This document shows positions 56,099-64,000 of a stretch of 64,000 nt of DNA, in pieces. Below the pieces are notes generated by a model, which ran no database searches, was not told where the DNA came from, and saw only the letters and a list, made by a program, of their open reading frames with translations. The stretch is from Leclercia sp. AS011. Its GTDB lineage: Bacteria; Pseudomonadota; Gammaproteobacteria; Enterobacterales; Enterobacteriaceae. The position numbers were made by a program, and so were the translations under genes. Location: assembly GCF_037152535.1 (NCBI RefSeq), contig NZ_JBBCMA010000001.1, forward strand, positions 744,001 through 808,000, given 5' to 3'. How positions within the stretch are numbered: position 1 is the first letter of the stretch; each line of letters starts with the position of its first letter.

Positions 56099-56283
56099 CG
56101 CTTGCCTGTGCTTAATAGTTTGCACCCTGCGCTTTGACTTTTGTGGCGGTTGATCCGTCGTTCTGTTGCACCCGGCGAAATTATTGCATATCGTCACGGT
56201 ACTGCTTTCTAATTGAGCAGCAAAAAGACCCGGAAGGTTCAAAAAAGCGTGAGCAGGGAAGCAGGCAGTGGCGGAGGTGCAAT

Positions 56284-56979
56284 ATGTTAACGCGTGATTT
56301 TCTTATGAAGGCCGACTGCAAAACGGCCTTTGGTGCGATTGAAGAATCGCTTCTGTGGTCAGCCGAGCAGCGGGCGGCATCGCTGGCTGCCACGCTTGCC
56401 TGCCGTCCGGACAGCGGTCCGGTGTGGCTCTTTGGCTACGGTTCGTTGATGTGGAACCCGGCGCTGGAGTTCGTCGAATCGGCAACCGGCACCCTGCCGG
56501 GCTGGCACCGCGCTTTCTGTCTACGCCTTACCGCCGGTCGCGGCAGTGCCTGTCAGCCTGGACGCATGCTTGCACTAAAAGAGGGCGGACGCACCACGGG
56601 CGTGGCCTATCGCCTGCCGGATGCGACGCTGGAAGAGGAGCTGGCTCTGCTGTGGAAGCGTGAGATGATCACCGGCTGCTATATGCCGAGCTGGTGCAAG
56701 CTGGAACTCGATGACGGACGCACCGTTAACGCGCTGGTGTTCATCATGGATCCCCGCCATCCGCTGTTTGAAGCCGATACCCGGGCGCAGGTCATTGCCC
56801 CGCTGATTGCTGCGGCCAGCGGCCCGCTTGGCACCAACGCGCAGTATCTCTTCTCCCTCGATCAGGAGCTGACGCGGCTGGGTATGCAGGATGATTGTCT
56901 GAATGAGCTGGTATCGCGCGTGCGGGCCTTGCTTGATGGATCTCAGCCCGATAGCCCGCTGAACGCGAGCTTTGCCTGA
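56284..56979 (+). CDS. chaC: Glutathione-specific gamma-glutamylcyclotransferase ChaC
   Basis: A 231-residue enzyme that splits glutathione to 5-oxoproline and Cys-Gly. The substrate-binding motif YGSLMWNP is visible (FGYGSLMWNPALEF) and the catalytic glutamate region follows (GVAYRLPDATLEEELALLWKREM). The frame is open to 56134, but ATG 56284 after GGAGG yields the E. coli N-terminus and its exact length. Confidence 0.95.
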   Translation: MLTRDFLMKADCKTAFGAIEESLLWSAEQRAASLAATLACRPDSGPVWLFGYGSLMWNPALEFVESATGTLPGWHRAFCLRLTAGRGSACQPGRMLALKEGGRTTGVAYRLPDATLEEELALLWKREMITGCYMPSWCKLELDDGRTVNALVFIMDPRHPLFEADTRAQVIAPLIAAASGPLGTNAQYLFSLDQELTRLGMQDDCLNELVSRVRALLDGSQPDSPLNASFA

Positions 56980-57008
56980 AAAAACGCCCGGCGACCGCCG
57001 GGCGTTTT
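56980..57008. terminator. Bidirectional terminator after chaC
   Basis: AAAACGCCCGGC, loop GACC, GCCGGGCGTTTT: a symmetrical hairpin between two converging genes. Confidence 0.92.
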
Positions 57009-57012
57009 AATC

Positions 57013-57255
57013 TTATGCTGCAACGTAGCTGATGGAGTGCTCAAGCGACTGGCTGTGGCTGTCGATGAGTACCTCCCAGGTGCCGGTGTAGGGCACCGTG
57101 AGCCAGGCGCTGTCCCGGTTCTGTACGCTCAGAATATCCGCCTGCGTTTTACGCGGCGCTTTGTTATTCATCAGATGAATATGACAACGCTCTGAGCAGC
57201 GCACCACCACCGTATCCCCGCCAAACAATGTCAGACTTGCTTTTACCAGTGCCAT
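57013..57255 (-). CDS. DUF1883-like small beta-rich protein
   Basis: An 80-residue protein with the pattern of the DUF1883 domain: GGDTVVVRCSERCHIHLMNN, then a short loop and LTVPYTGTWEVLIDSHS. The family has no known function and is predicted to be all-beta. The start at 57255 is weakly supported by a ribosome binding site (CGGGGTAAA). Nothing nearby fixes its role; it lies alone between chaC and the chemoreceptor gene. Two cysteines (19 and 23) are close together. Confidence 0.68.
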   Translation of the reverse strand: MALVKASLTLFGGDTVVVRCSERCHIHLMNNKAPRKTQADILSVQNRDSAWLTVPYTGTWEVLIDSHSQSLEHSISYVAA

Positions 57256-57466
57256 TTTTTACCCCGTATCCAGAAACAACGCTCTCCCTGCGGCCAATCC
57301 TGAGCGTGATGTTGTTCACAATTCACTCATGGCATAACATCAAAGGGGAAGGTCAGGGGTGCTGATTTTGATCAAAAAATGGCATAAGCCTTAAACAAAA
57401 ATGACAATATGCCTGAAAGCGTTCAGCGAACGTCGCTTTACACCGCGTTCAGGCACCGGGTTAACA

Positions 57467-59251
57467 TTAAATGCGGAAATGTCCGGCGGTTTCAGCCAGC
57501 TCGCCTGCCTGACCCTGCAGGGCGCTGGCGGCGGCGGCGGACTGCACCACCAGCTCGGCGTTCTGCTGCACCATGCTGTCGAGGGTCGTCACCGCGCGGT
57601 TGATCTCCTGAATGCCTTTCATCTGCTCGCTGGTCGCTACGGTGATCTCGCGCATGATCCCCGACATGCTGCCGATGCTGGTGACAATCTCATCCATGCT
57701 CTGGCCGGCCAGGTGCACATAGCGTGAACCGGTCGCCACGCTGTCGGTGGTGGAGTCGATCAGGCTTTTGATCTCTTTTGCCGCCTGGGCGCTGCGGCTG
57801 GCGAGGCTGCGCACTTCACCGGCGACAACCGCAAAGCCACGACCCTGCTCACCCGCGCGCGCCGCTTCAACCGCCGCGTTCAGGGCCAGGATATTGGTCT
57901 GGAAGGCAATACCGTCAATCACGCTGGTGATATCGCCAATTTTGGTTGAGGCAGCTTCGATGGACTGCATGGTGGTGATCGCCTGAGAGACCACGCTCCC
58001 GCCGCGGGTGGCGGCCTCGGAGGCCTTGCCCGCCTGTTCGTTGGCGATAGCGGCCGATTCGGTCGACTGGGCGACGGAGGCGGTGATCTGCTCCACGGCG
58101 CTGGCGGTTTCGCGCAGGCTGGAGGCGGCCCGCTCGGTGCGGCCAGAGAGATCCTGGTTCCCGGCAGCGATCTCCTGGGCGGCGTTTTTCACCGAGGCGC
58201 TGGCGTCGCGGAGCTGCACCATCACCACCGAGAGTTTGTCGCTGAAGGCGTTAAAGGCATGGGCGATCTGCGCCACCTCATCCTCACCTTTCTCCGGCAG
58301 ACGCTGGGAGAGATCGTTGGTGCCGTTGGCGATGGCATGCATCGCGTCGCGGATATCCGACAGGCGTTTCAGCAGTCGGGCAATCACGAAATGCACTACC
58401 ACAGCGCTGAGCAGAACCAGGATCACCAGCGACAAGGAGGAGGCCTTCAGCAGGGTGCGCATCCCGGAGGTGGCGTCATCGCTGTCGAGGGCGACAATCA
58501 GCTGCCACTGGGTCCCGGCAATCGGGGTGGCGGCAAAGGTTTTGGCCGCGTCGTTAAACTGGCCGTCGGCGCTCTTGCCGCGCTTCAGGACGTTCAGATC
58601 CACGCCATGAATGACATCGGTAAAGGCTTTCAGGGTCAGGGCAGGGTCGTTGGCGGCGATCACCGTCCCGTCGCTGTCAATCAACAGCCCGCTGCTGGCC
58701 GGGGTTGGACGAATACCGCGCACGTTGGCAATCACGCTGTCCATCGCCACGTCACCCGCCAGTACCCCTTTCAGCTCGCCGTTCTCTTTCACCGGGACCG
58801 CAAAGGTGACCACCAGCTTTTTGGTGCCGGTATCGACATAAGGCGCGGTGACGATGGCGCGATCCTCTTTCACCGCCTGCTGATACCACGGGCGCACCGT
58901 TGGATCGTAGTCGGCAGGTACGCCGTCAGGATTGGAGAACTTCGCGGTTTTGCTGGCATAGCCCATATAGACGTTAATAAAGCCCCCCGCCTGGGCGAGC
59001 TGTTTGAACATCGGCACCGGATCCTCGCTCAGGGCGACGCTCTGCAGGGAGTTGATAATGGTGGTTTTGCTGTTGACCCAGTCAGCTATCGCCAGGCTGT
59101 GGCTGGCGCTGGTGCTGGCCAGCATGTCGCGTTGCGACTGTTGATTGTCCTGGCGCGTGACCTGGAAATTAATCACGGTATTCAGAAGAAGCGCGGCGAT
59201 CAGACATCCGACCGTCGCCGCAATAATACGAGCGCGAATTGACCTGAACAT
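57467..59251 (-). CDS. Methyl-accepting chemotaxis protein with dCACHE sensor
   Basis: A 594-residue chemoreceptor: transmembrane helix 1 (about 9-28), periplasmic dCACHE_1-like sensor (about 30-275; [36 protein letters not shown] is the signature stretch), transmembrane helix 2 (about 285-305), HAMP domain (about 306-360) and the signalling domain with the invariant hairpin tip [31 protein letters not shown]. The C-terminus lacks the NWETF-type pentapeptide for CheR tethering. The frame is open to 59293, but ATG 59251 gives the natural N-terminus. Ligand unknown; WYQQA...PYVD fits amino-acid sensing dCACHE domains (inference). Confidence 0.93.
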   Translation of the reverse strand: MFRSIRARIIAATVGCLIAALLLNTVINFQVTRQDNQQSQRDMLASTSASHSLAIADWVNSKTTIINSLQSVALSEDPVPMFKQLAQAGGFINVYMGYASKTAKFSNPDGVPADYDPTVRPWYQQAVKEDRAIVTAPYVDTGTKKLVVTFAVPVKENGELKGVLAGDVAMDSVIANVRGIRPTPASSGLLIDSDGTVIAANDPALTLKAFTDVIHGVDLNVLKRGKSADGQFNDAAKTFAATPIAGTQWQLIVALDSDDATSGMRTLLKASSLSLVILVLLSAVVVHFVIARLLKRLSDIRDAMHAIANGTNDLSQRLPEKGEDEVAQIAHAFNAFSDKLSVVMVQLRDASASVKNAAQEIAAGNQDLSGRTERAASSLRETASAVEQITASVAQSTESAAIANEQAGKASEAATRGGSVVSQAITTMQSIEAASTKIGDITSVIDGIAFQTNILALNAAVEAARAGEQGRGFAVVAGEVRSLASRSAQAAKEIKSLIDSTTDSVATGSRYVHLAGQSMDEIVTSIGSMSGIMREITVATSEQMKGIQEINRAVTTLDSMVQQNAELVVQSAAAASALQGQAGELAETAGHFRI

Positions 59252-59357
59252 AATGTAATACCTGCTGTGTTGTTGTAAGAAGCCTATCGGCATCGGGCAG
59301 GCAAACTTGATGCTGGAACCGCGCTCATAAGAAAAAAATATTTCAGTTAAATCATTA

Positions 59358-59711
59358 TTAGAAAGTTAATAGTTTATCCGCGGACAGCGTCCATTGCGCC
59401 AGTTCCACCAGCGTGCCGATTTCCACCCCGTCGATCAGCGGCAGGGCGCTGATGCCGCGGCCGTCGGTGCAGGTCTTGCACAGCTTGACCGGCACGTTCT
59501 GTGCGGTGAGGATCTCCAGCATCTGCTGAATGTTATAGCCTTCGGCGGGCTTCTGGCCGCGCAGCCCGGCGGTGACCGCATCGGACATTAAAAACAGGCG
59601 CAGATCCAGCTCGCTCTCCTGCTCGCGTAAGGCAATCGCCAGCCGCAGGCTGTTAAACAGGGATTCACTGCCATAGGCCGCGCCGTTGGCGACTATCACG
59701 ATCTTCTGCAT
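59358..59711 (-). CDS. ychN: DsrE-family protein YchN
   Basis: A 117-residue DsrE/DsrF-like protein, nearly identical to E. coli YchN, which forms a hexamer. [23 protein letters not shown] and [21 protein letters not shown] carry the conserved cysteine pair (C78, C81 region), suggesting sulfur transfer. AGGAG precedes the ATG at 59711. It marks the end of E. coli-like gene order in the window. Confidence 0.95.
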   Translation of the reverse strand: MQKIVIVANGAAYGSESLFNSLRLAIALREQESELDLRLFLMSDAVTAGLRGQKPAEGYNIQQMLEILTAQNVPVKLCKTCTDGRGISALPLIDGVEIGTLVELAQWTLSADKLLTF

Positions 59712-59782
59712 CTTGACTCCTGAAAGGTATAAAGGCATGAAAATTGCTTCTCTCTGTCAAACACTGACCCGGGAGAGGAAGC

Positions 59783-60937
59783 ATGACCAACATCACCGGT
59801 GCCACCAAATGGTTTCAGCACGCCAGACTGATGCGTAAACAGCAGCTGTGCAAGCTGGCGCAGCTGGGCCAGCTTGTCAGCCGGATAAGCCATCTTGCGC
59901 ACATGCTACAGTGCGAGCGCGGGGCTTCCAACATCTGGCTCTGCTCGCAGGGCACCTTGTACGCCCTGGAGTGTAGAGCCAGCCGCGCGCTGGTGGACGA
60001 TTGTCTTCAGGGGCTGCACCAGGCGCTCGGCACCCCGCTGACGGCCAGCGGTGCCCTCAGCGAGCGGGTGGCAAATGCCCTGCACAGCCTGGAGCAACTC
60101 CCCGCGCTGCGCGAGGAGATCAGCGCCTGCACGCTCTCCGCCGATGCGGCGATGGCGCGCTACAGCCGCACCCTGCGCAACCTGCTCAGTATCGTGCCCC
60201 AGCTCAATGACAGCATTGACGATCCGCAACTCGCCGGCAGGTTTGTTGCCCTCTACAGCCTGATGCAGGGCAAAGAGCTGGTCGGCCAGGAGCGGGCGCT
60301 GGGGGCAATCGGCTTTACCCAGGGCTTTTTCAGCGATGAGATGCGCCAGACCCTGGTGGATCGGATCGACGGACAGCAGGCCTGCTTTGAGGTCTTTCTC
60401 TCCCTGACCCCCGCCAGCGTGCACGATCATTTCAGTCTCAGCGTGCCGGGTGCTGAAACCGAACAGCTCCGGCGGCTGGCCTGTACCCGGCAGCCCGCTG
60501 CCGATAAGGGCGTGCTGGCCCTGCACTGGTTCTCGCTGCAAACCGAACGTCTGGAACATCTGCGCGGTCTGGAAGAGATGCAGATTGCCGATCTGATGCT
60601 GGCCGTGGAGGCGTTGATAAACCGGGCCGACGACGACCTGCCGGAGGATCCCTCCACAGAAGAGCCGCTGGCCCTCTATCCGCAAAAGCCGCTCCTGCCG
60701 CTGGTGCGCCAGCAGGCGCGGGAGATCGAACAGCTCTCCCGCCAGCTGGCCTCGATGCGCGACACCCTGGAGGAGCGCAAGGTGATCGATAAAGCCAAAA
60801 GCGTGCTGATGACCCATCAGCAGATGAGCGAGGAGCAGGCCTGGTGCCAGCTGCGTAAGATGGCGATGGACAAGAACCAGCGGATGGTGGATATCGCCCG
60901 GGCCCTGCTGACGGTGAAAGCACTCTGGCAGCAGTAG
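59783..60937 (+). CDS. nasR: Nitrate-responsive antiterminator NasR (NIT-ANTAR)
   Basis: A 384-residue RNA-binding antiterminator. The N-terminal NIT domain (about 35-285) senses nitrate/nitrite, and the C-terminal ANTAR domain (about 315-380; LRSQLxxALEERKVIDKAKSVLM type, here MRDTLEERKVIDKAKSVLMTHQQMSEEQAWCQLRKMAMD) binds two hexaloop hairpins in the nasF leader. In Klebsiella oxytoca, NasR prevents premature termination in front of nasF when nitrate or nitrite is present. The cognate leader is visible at 61069-61144. GAGGAAG precedes ATG 59783. It is divergent from ychN. Confidence 0.95.
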   Translation: MTNITGATKWFQHARLMRKQQLCKLAQLGQLVSRISHLAHMLQCERGASNIWLCSQGTLYALECRASRALVDDCLQGLHQALGTPLTASGALSERVANALHSLEQLPALREEISACTLSADAAMARYSRTLRNLLSIVPQLNDSIDDPQLAGRFVALYSLMQGKELVGQERALGAIGFTQGFFSDEMRQTLVDRIDGQQACFEVFLSLTPASVHDHFSLSVPGAETEQLRRLACTRQPAADKGVLALHWFSLQTERLEHLRGLEEMQIADLMLAVEALINRADDDLPEDPSTEEPLALYPQKPLLPLVRQQAREIEQLSRQLASMRDTLEERKVIDKAKSVLMTHQQMSEEQAWCQLRKMAMDKNQRMVDIARALLTVKALWQQ

Positions 60938-60939
60938 CT

Positions 60940-60980
60940 GCACCTCAGACGGGCAACGCCTGCATGGTTGAGGTGCGTTT
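60940..60980 (+). terminator. Weak hairpin after nasR
   Basis: GCACCTCA (60940-60947) pairs with TGAGGTGC (60969-60976), followed by GTTTT. The loop is about 21 bases. It begins three bases after the nasR stop and is a plausible but weak terminator. Confidence 0.45.
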
Positions 60981-61027
60981 TAACGGCGGGCTAATAGAAA
61001 AGGCCTGCAAACCAGGGCCTTAAAAGC

Positions 61028-61043
61028 TGGCATTCCCTTTGCA
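61028..61043 (+). promoter_or_regulatory. Sigma-54 promoter of the nas operon
   Basis: TGGCATTCCCTTTGCA has the -24 GG and -12 GC elements at the exact 12-base spacing of RpoN promoters. It lies 32 bases before the NasR hairpins, so the transcript would start near 61055. In Klebsiella the nasF promoter is NtrC- and sigma-54-dependent. Confidence 0.85.
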
Positions 61044-61068
61044 TTAATACATTCACAACGTGAGACGA

Positions 61069-61110
61069 CGCGCCAACGGCGGTGCGATGGTCTTCTGGAT
61101 AAAGGCGTCC
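61069..61110 (+). ncRNA. ANTAR two-hairpin leader element (NasR target)
   Basis: Hairpin P1: CGCGCC, loop AACGGC, GGTGCG (61069-61086). Hairpin P2: GGAT, loop AAAGGC, GTCC (61097-61110). Both hexaloops have A at position 1 and G at position 4, as ANTAR domains require. P2 shares bases 61105-61110 with the 5' arm of the terminator, so forming P2 prevents termination. Confidence 0.9.
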
Positions 61111-61144
61111 TGCAGTGCTTCGGCACTGCCGGGCGCTTTTTTTT
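61105..61144 (+). terminator. Attenuator terminator in the nasF leader
   Basis: GCGTCCTGCAGTGC pairs with GCACTGCCGGGCGC across a TTCG tetraloop (one mismatch), followed by eight T. It is mutually exclusive with ANTAR hairpin P2 and lies 20 bases before the nasF start codon. Confidence 0.95.
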
Positions 61145-61164
61145 GGCTTTTTTCAGGAGTGAGC

Positions 61165-62412
61165 ATGGTGGAATGGACAAGGCGGCGTTTTTTACAGGCC
61201 AGCGCGCTGGCCGGCGGGGCGCTGATGTTGCCGGGCGTCATGCAGGCCGCATGGGCCGCAGGCTCCGATAAACCGGAACTCGATACGGTGCGGGTGGGCT
61301 TTATCCCGCTCACCGACTGCGCGCCGCTGGCGATCGCCGCGTACAAAGGGTTCGACAAAAAATACGGCTTTACCCTGGTGCCCACCAAAGAGGCCAGCTG
61401 GGCCGCGGTGCGCGACAAGCTGGTGGCCGGAGAGCTGGATGCGGCGCACATTCTCTATGGCCTGCTCTACGGCCTGGAGCTGGGCATCGCCGGGAAGCCT
61501 AAGCCGATGGCTAACCTGATGACCCTCAACCAGAACGGTCAGGCGATCACCCTGTCGAGCGATCTGGCGGAGCAGGGCGTGCGCGACGTCGAGGGGCTGA
61601 AAAAGCTGATCGGCCAGCAGCCTCCGGGCACTTACACCTTCGCCCACACCTTTCCCACCGGCACCCACGCCATGTGGCTCTACTACTGGCTGGCCAGCGC
61701 GGGCATCAACCCCTTTGACGACGTGCGCACCGTAGTGGTGCCCCCGCCGCAGATGGTGATGAACATGCGCATTGGCAATATGGTCGGTTTCTGCGTCGGC
61801 GAGCCGTGGAACGCCAGGGCCATCAATGATCGTATCGGCTTTACCGCCGCCACCTCCCAGTCCATCTGGCCGGAACACCCGGAAAAGATCCTCGGCACCC
61901 GCAAAGAGTGGGTGGATGCCCATCCCAACACCGCCCGGGCGCTGGTCAGCGCATTGCTGGAGGCCCAGCGCTGGATCGACGCCTCGCCGCAGAACAAACA
62001 GGAGACCGCTCAGCTGCTGGCCCGTCGCGCCTGGCTCAACACCAAAGAGCAGTACCTCACCGGCCGTATGCTCGGCGAGTACGACAACGGCGTGGGCCAA
62101 CGCTGGCAGGATGCCCATCCGATCCGCTTCTTTGCGGACGGGGCGGTCAGCTACCCCTGGCACTCCGACGGGATGTGGTTCTTAACCCAGTTCCGCCGCT
62201 GGGGATTGCTGAAAACCGACCCGGACTACGCCGCCATCGCCCGGCGCATCAACCGCACCGATATCTGGCAGGACGCCGCCACCGCGGTAGGCGGCATTAC
62301 CGCGCCTGCCTCGCCGCTGCGCAGCAGTCGGCTTATGGACGGCACCGTCTGGAACGGCACCGATCCTGAGGGTTACGCCAACCGTTTTGCTATTCACCGT
62401 ACAGGGGTCTGA
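61165..62412 (+). CDS. nasF: Nitrate ABC transporter, periplasmic substrate-binding protein
   Basis: A 415-residue NrtA-type nitrate/nitrite binding protein. The N-terminus MVEWTRRRFLQASALAGGALM is a twin-arginine signal peptide with cleavage near WAAG. The mature part has the NrtA/NMT1-like motifs (DTVRVGFIPLTDCAPLAIAAYKGF, KEASWAAVRDKLVAGELDAAHILYGLLYG, FCVGEPWNARAI). The frame is open from 61060 across the terminator, but ATG 61165 after AGGAG is the real start. First gene of the nitrate assimilation operon. Confidence 0.95.
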   Translation: MVEWTRRRFLQASALAGGALMLPGVMQAAWAAGSDKPELDTVRVGFIPLTDCAPLAIAAYKGFDKKYGFTLVPTKEASWAAVRDKLVAGELDAAHILYGLLYGLELGIAGKPKPMANLMTLNQNGQAITLSSDLAEQGVRDVEGLKKLIGQQPPGTYTFAHTFPTGTHAMWLYYWLASAGINPFDDVRTVVVPPPQMVMNMRIGNMVGFCVGEPWNARAINDRIGFTAATSQSIWPEHPEKILGTRKEWVDAHPNTARALVSALLEAQRWIDASPQNKQETAQLLARRAWLNTKEQYLTGRMLGEYDNGVGQRWQDAHPIRFFADGAVSYPWHSDGMWFLTQFRRWGLLKTDPDYAAIARRINRTDIWQDAATAVGGITAPASPLRSSRLMDGTVWNGTDPEGYANRFAIHRTGV

Positions 62413-62413
62413 T

Positions 62414-63292
62414 ATGAAAAAAGTGAACACCAAAGCAGCTCCCGCCGCGCCGGTCAGCGGGGAAGTGATAACGCTGCCGCCGGTGCAGGTGCGCCGCCGC
62501 ACGCCGGCGTTTGCCCGCCGGATCAACGACCTGCTGCAGCGCCTGATCCCGGCTCTGCTCGGCCTCGGGCTGCTGGTCATCGCCTGGCAGCTGGCGGCCA
62601 TCAACAGCAAGGGCTTCCCGACGCCGCTCAGCACCCTGGATTCGGCCATCACGTTGTTTGCCGATCCCTTCTACCGCGACGGCCCGAACGATATGGGGGT
62701 GGGCTGGAACGTGCTGGCCTCGCTCCAGCGCGTTGCCATCGGCTTTGGCCTGGCGGCGCTGGTGGGGATCCCGCTGGGCTTTATGATTGGCCGCTTCACC
62801 TTTCTGGCCCGCATGTTTAACCCGCTGATTGCGCTCCTGCGCCCGGTCAGCCCGCTGGCCTGGCTGCCGATTGGCCTGCTGCTGTTTCAGAAGGCAGAAC
62901 CCGCCTCCAGCTGGACCATTTTTATCTGCTCGATCTGGCCGATGGTGATCAACACCGCCGAAGGGGTGCGCCGCATTCCGGAGGACTACCTCAACGTGGC
63001 GCGGGTGCTGCAGCTCTCCGAGTGGACGGTAATGCGCCGCATTCTGTTCCCCGCCGTGCTGCCCGCGGTCCTGACCGGGGTGCGCCTCTCCATCGGCATC
63101 GCCTGGCTGGTGATCGTCGCCGCCGAGATGCTCACCGGAGGCCTGGGGATCGGCTTCTGGATCTGGAACGAGTGGAACAACCTCAACGTTGAAAACATTC
63201 TCATCGCCATCGTCATTATCGGCGTGGTGGGTTTGCTGCTGGAGCAGGGGCTGATGCTGATCGCCCGTCGTTTCAGCTGGCAGGAAAAATAA
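62414..63292 (+). CDS. nasE: Nitrate ABC transporter, permease
   Basis: A 292-residue inner-membrane permease of the NrtB type with six or so helices and the ABC-permease loop EGVRRIPEDYLNVARVLQLSEWTVMRRILFPAVLPAVLTGVR (EAA motif). The cytoplasmic N-terminus (about 1-45) is basic and proline-rich. ATG 62414 follows the nasF stop by one base. The downstream ATPase gene starts nine bases after the stop. Confidence 0.95.
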   Translation: MKKVNTKAAPAAPVSGEVITLPPVQVRRRTPAFARRINDLLQRLIPALLGLGLLVIAWQLAAINSKGFPTPLSTLDSAITLFADPFYRDGPNDMGVGWNVLASLQRVAIGFGLAALVGIPLGFMIGRFTFLARMFNPLIALLRPVSPLAWLPIGLLLFQKAEPASSWTIFICSIWPMVINTAEGVRRIPEDYLNVARVLQLSEWTVMRRILFPAVLPAVLTGVRLSIGIAWLVIVAAEMLTGGLGIGFWIWNEWNNLNVENILIAIVIIGVVGLLLEQGLMLIARRFSWQEK

Positions 63293-63301
63293 GGAGCGCA
63301 C

Positions 63302-64000
63302 ATGAAACCCTTAATTCAGGTCCAGGCCGTCAGCCAGCGTTTTTCCACCGCCAGCGGCGAGTTTCTGGCGCTGCAGAACGTCTCTTTTGATATCCACGAG
63401 GGGGAGACAGTCAGCCTCATCGGCCACTCCGGCTGCGGCAAATCGACGCTGCTGAACCTCATCGCCGGTATCACTTTGCCGACGGAAGGCGGGCTGATCT
63501 GCGACAACCGCGAAATCGCCGGACCGGGCCCGGAGCGGGCGGTGGTGTTCCAGAACCACTCCCTGCTGCCCTGGCTCACCTGCTTCGACAACGTGGCCCT
63601 GGCGGTGGATCAGGTCTTCCGCCGCAGCATGAGTAAAGCCGAGCGCCGGGAGTGGATCGAACACAATCTCGACCGGGTGCAGATGGGGCACGCCATCCAC
63701 AAGCGCCCGGGGGAAATTTCCGGCGGCATGAAGCAGCGGGTCGGCATCGCCCGCGCCCTGGCGATGAAGCCGAAGGTGCTGCTGATGGATGAACCCTTCG
63801 GCGCGCTCGACGCCCTGACCCGCGCCCATCTGCAGGATTCGGTGATGAAAATCCAGCAGGAGCTGAACACCACCATCGTGCTGATCACCCACGACGTCGA
63901 CGAGGCGGTGCTGCTCTCGGATCGGGTCCTGATGATGACCAACGGCCCGGCGGCGACGGTGGGCGAGATCCTGCGCGTCGACCTGCCGCGCCCGCGTAAC
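63302..64000 (+). CDS. nasD: Nitrate ABC transporter, ATPase (cut by window end)
   Basis: 233 codons are visible and the frame is open to the last base. NrtD-type ATPase: Walker A GHSGCGKST (41-49), signature ISGGMKQR, Walker B VLLMDEPFGALD, switch histidine ITHD. The ATG at 63302 follows AAGGAG. About 30 further residues would be expected. The nitrate and nitrite reductase genes nasC/nasB/nasA probably follow outside the window. Confidence 0.95.
   Translation, partial: MKPLIQVQAVSQRFSTASGEFLALQNVSFDIHEGETVSLIGHSGCGKSTLLNLIAGITLPTEGGLICDNREIAGPGPERAVVFQNHSLLPWLTCFDNVALAVDQVFRRSMSKAERREWIEHNLDRVQMGHAIHKRPGEISGGMKQRVGIARALAMKPKVLLMDEPFGALDALTRAHLQDSVMKIQQELNTTIVLITHDVDEAVLLSDRVLMMTNGPAATVGEILRVDLPRPRN

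Noticed and set aside
60940..60976. GCACC...GGTGC as an NtrC binding site upstream of nasF
   Set aside because: The half-sites are separated by about 25 bases, far more than in the NtrC consensus. A weak nasR terminator is more likely.

Overview
The window reads as chromosome of an Enterobacteriaceae species in the Enterobacter/Leclercia/Klebsiella neighbourhood. The block from 40.8 to 59.7 kb keeps the gene order known from Escherichia coli (ychF-pth-ychH-dauA-prs-ispE-lolB-hemA-prfA-prmC-sirB2-sirB1-kdsA-chaA-chaB-chaC-ychN), and its proteins are near-identical to the E. coli ones as I know them. The catechol branch of the beta-ketoadipate pathway and an assimilatory nitrate (nas) cluster are accessory traits typical of Klebsiella/Enterobacter relatives and absent from E. 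coli K-12. No rRNA, tRNA, CRISPR, insertion sequence or prophage gene was seen.

Layout. (1) 1-3.46 kb: catechol catabolism, (pcaJ)-pcaD-catB-catC-catA, closed by a strong terminator. (2) 3.46-4.17 kb: AT-rich gap with a possible broken minus-strand gene. (3) 4.17-21.8 kb: a five-gene, translationally coupled type I secretion operon: TolC-like outer-membrane protein, LapB/BapA-type ABC exporter, HlyD-family adaptor, a 3,360-residue cadherin-like adhesin with eleven 303-bp repeats, and a TPR-sulfotransferase. (4) 22-26 kb: FUSC transporter, AzlC/AzlD amino-acid exporter, SnoaL-like protein, RES/Xre toxin-antitoxin pair. (5) 26-32 kb: molybdopterin oxidoreductase (FdhF/YdeP type) with a Ves/HutD protein, divergent NCS1 nucleobase permease, rhodanese and FtrA-like regulator. 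(6) 32-37 kb: LacI regulator, sugar symporter and GH42 beta-galactosidase. (7) 36.8-40.9 kb: a second GAPDH, a GlxA-type regulator, and a desaturase/PhnD-like gene pair, bracketed by two terminators with identical arms. (8) 40.9-57 kb: conserved housekeeping block, interrupted by a MerR/TipAS regulator. (9) 57-64 kb: DUF1883-like small protein, chemoreceptor, ychN, nasR and the start of nasFED with its sigma-54 promoter and ANTAR-controlled attenuator.

The most unusual item is the secretion operon. The sulfotransferase is coupled by an ATGA overlap to the secreted adhesin gene. Xanthomonas raxSTAB is a precedent for a sulfotransferase encoded with a type I secretion system, where RaxST sulfates tyrosine on the exported peptide RaxX. 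I therefore suggest, as inference, that this operon makes and exports a sulfated giant adhesin. The adhesin repeats are near-identical and mosaic, so they are likely to vary in number between strains.

Coordinates, motifs and overlaps were read directly from the sequence. Family names rest on recognition of motifs and remembered homologues; no database search was run.
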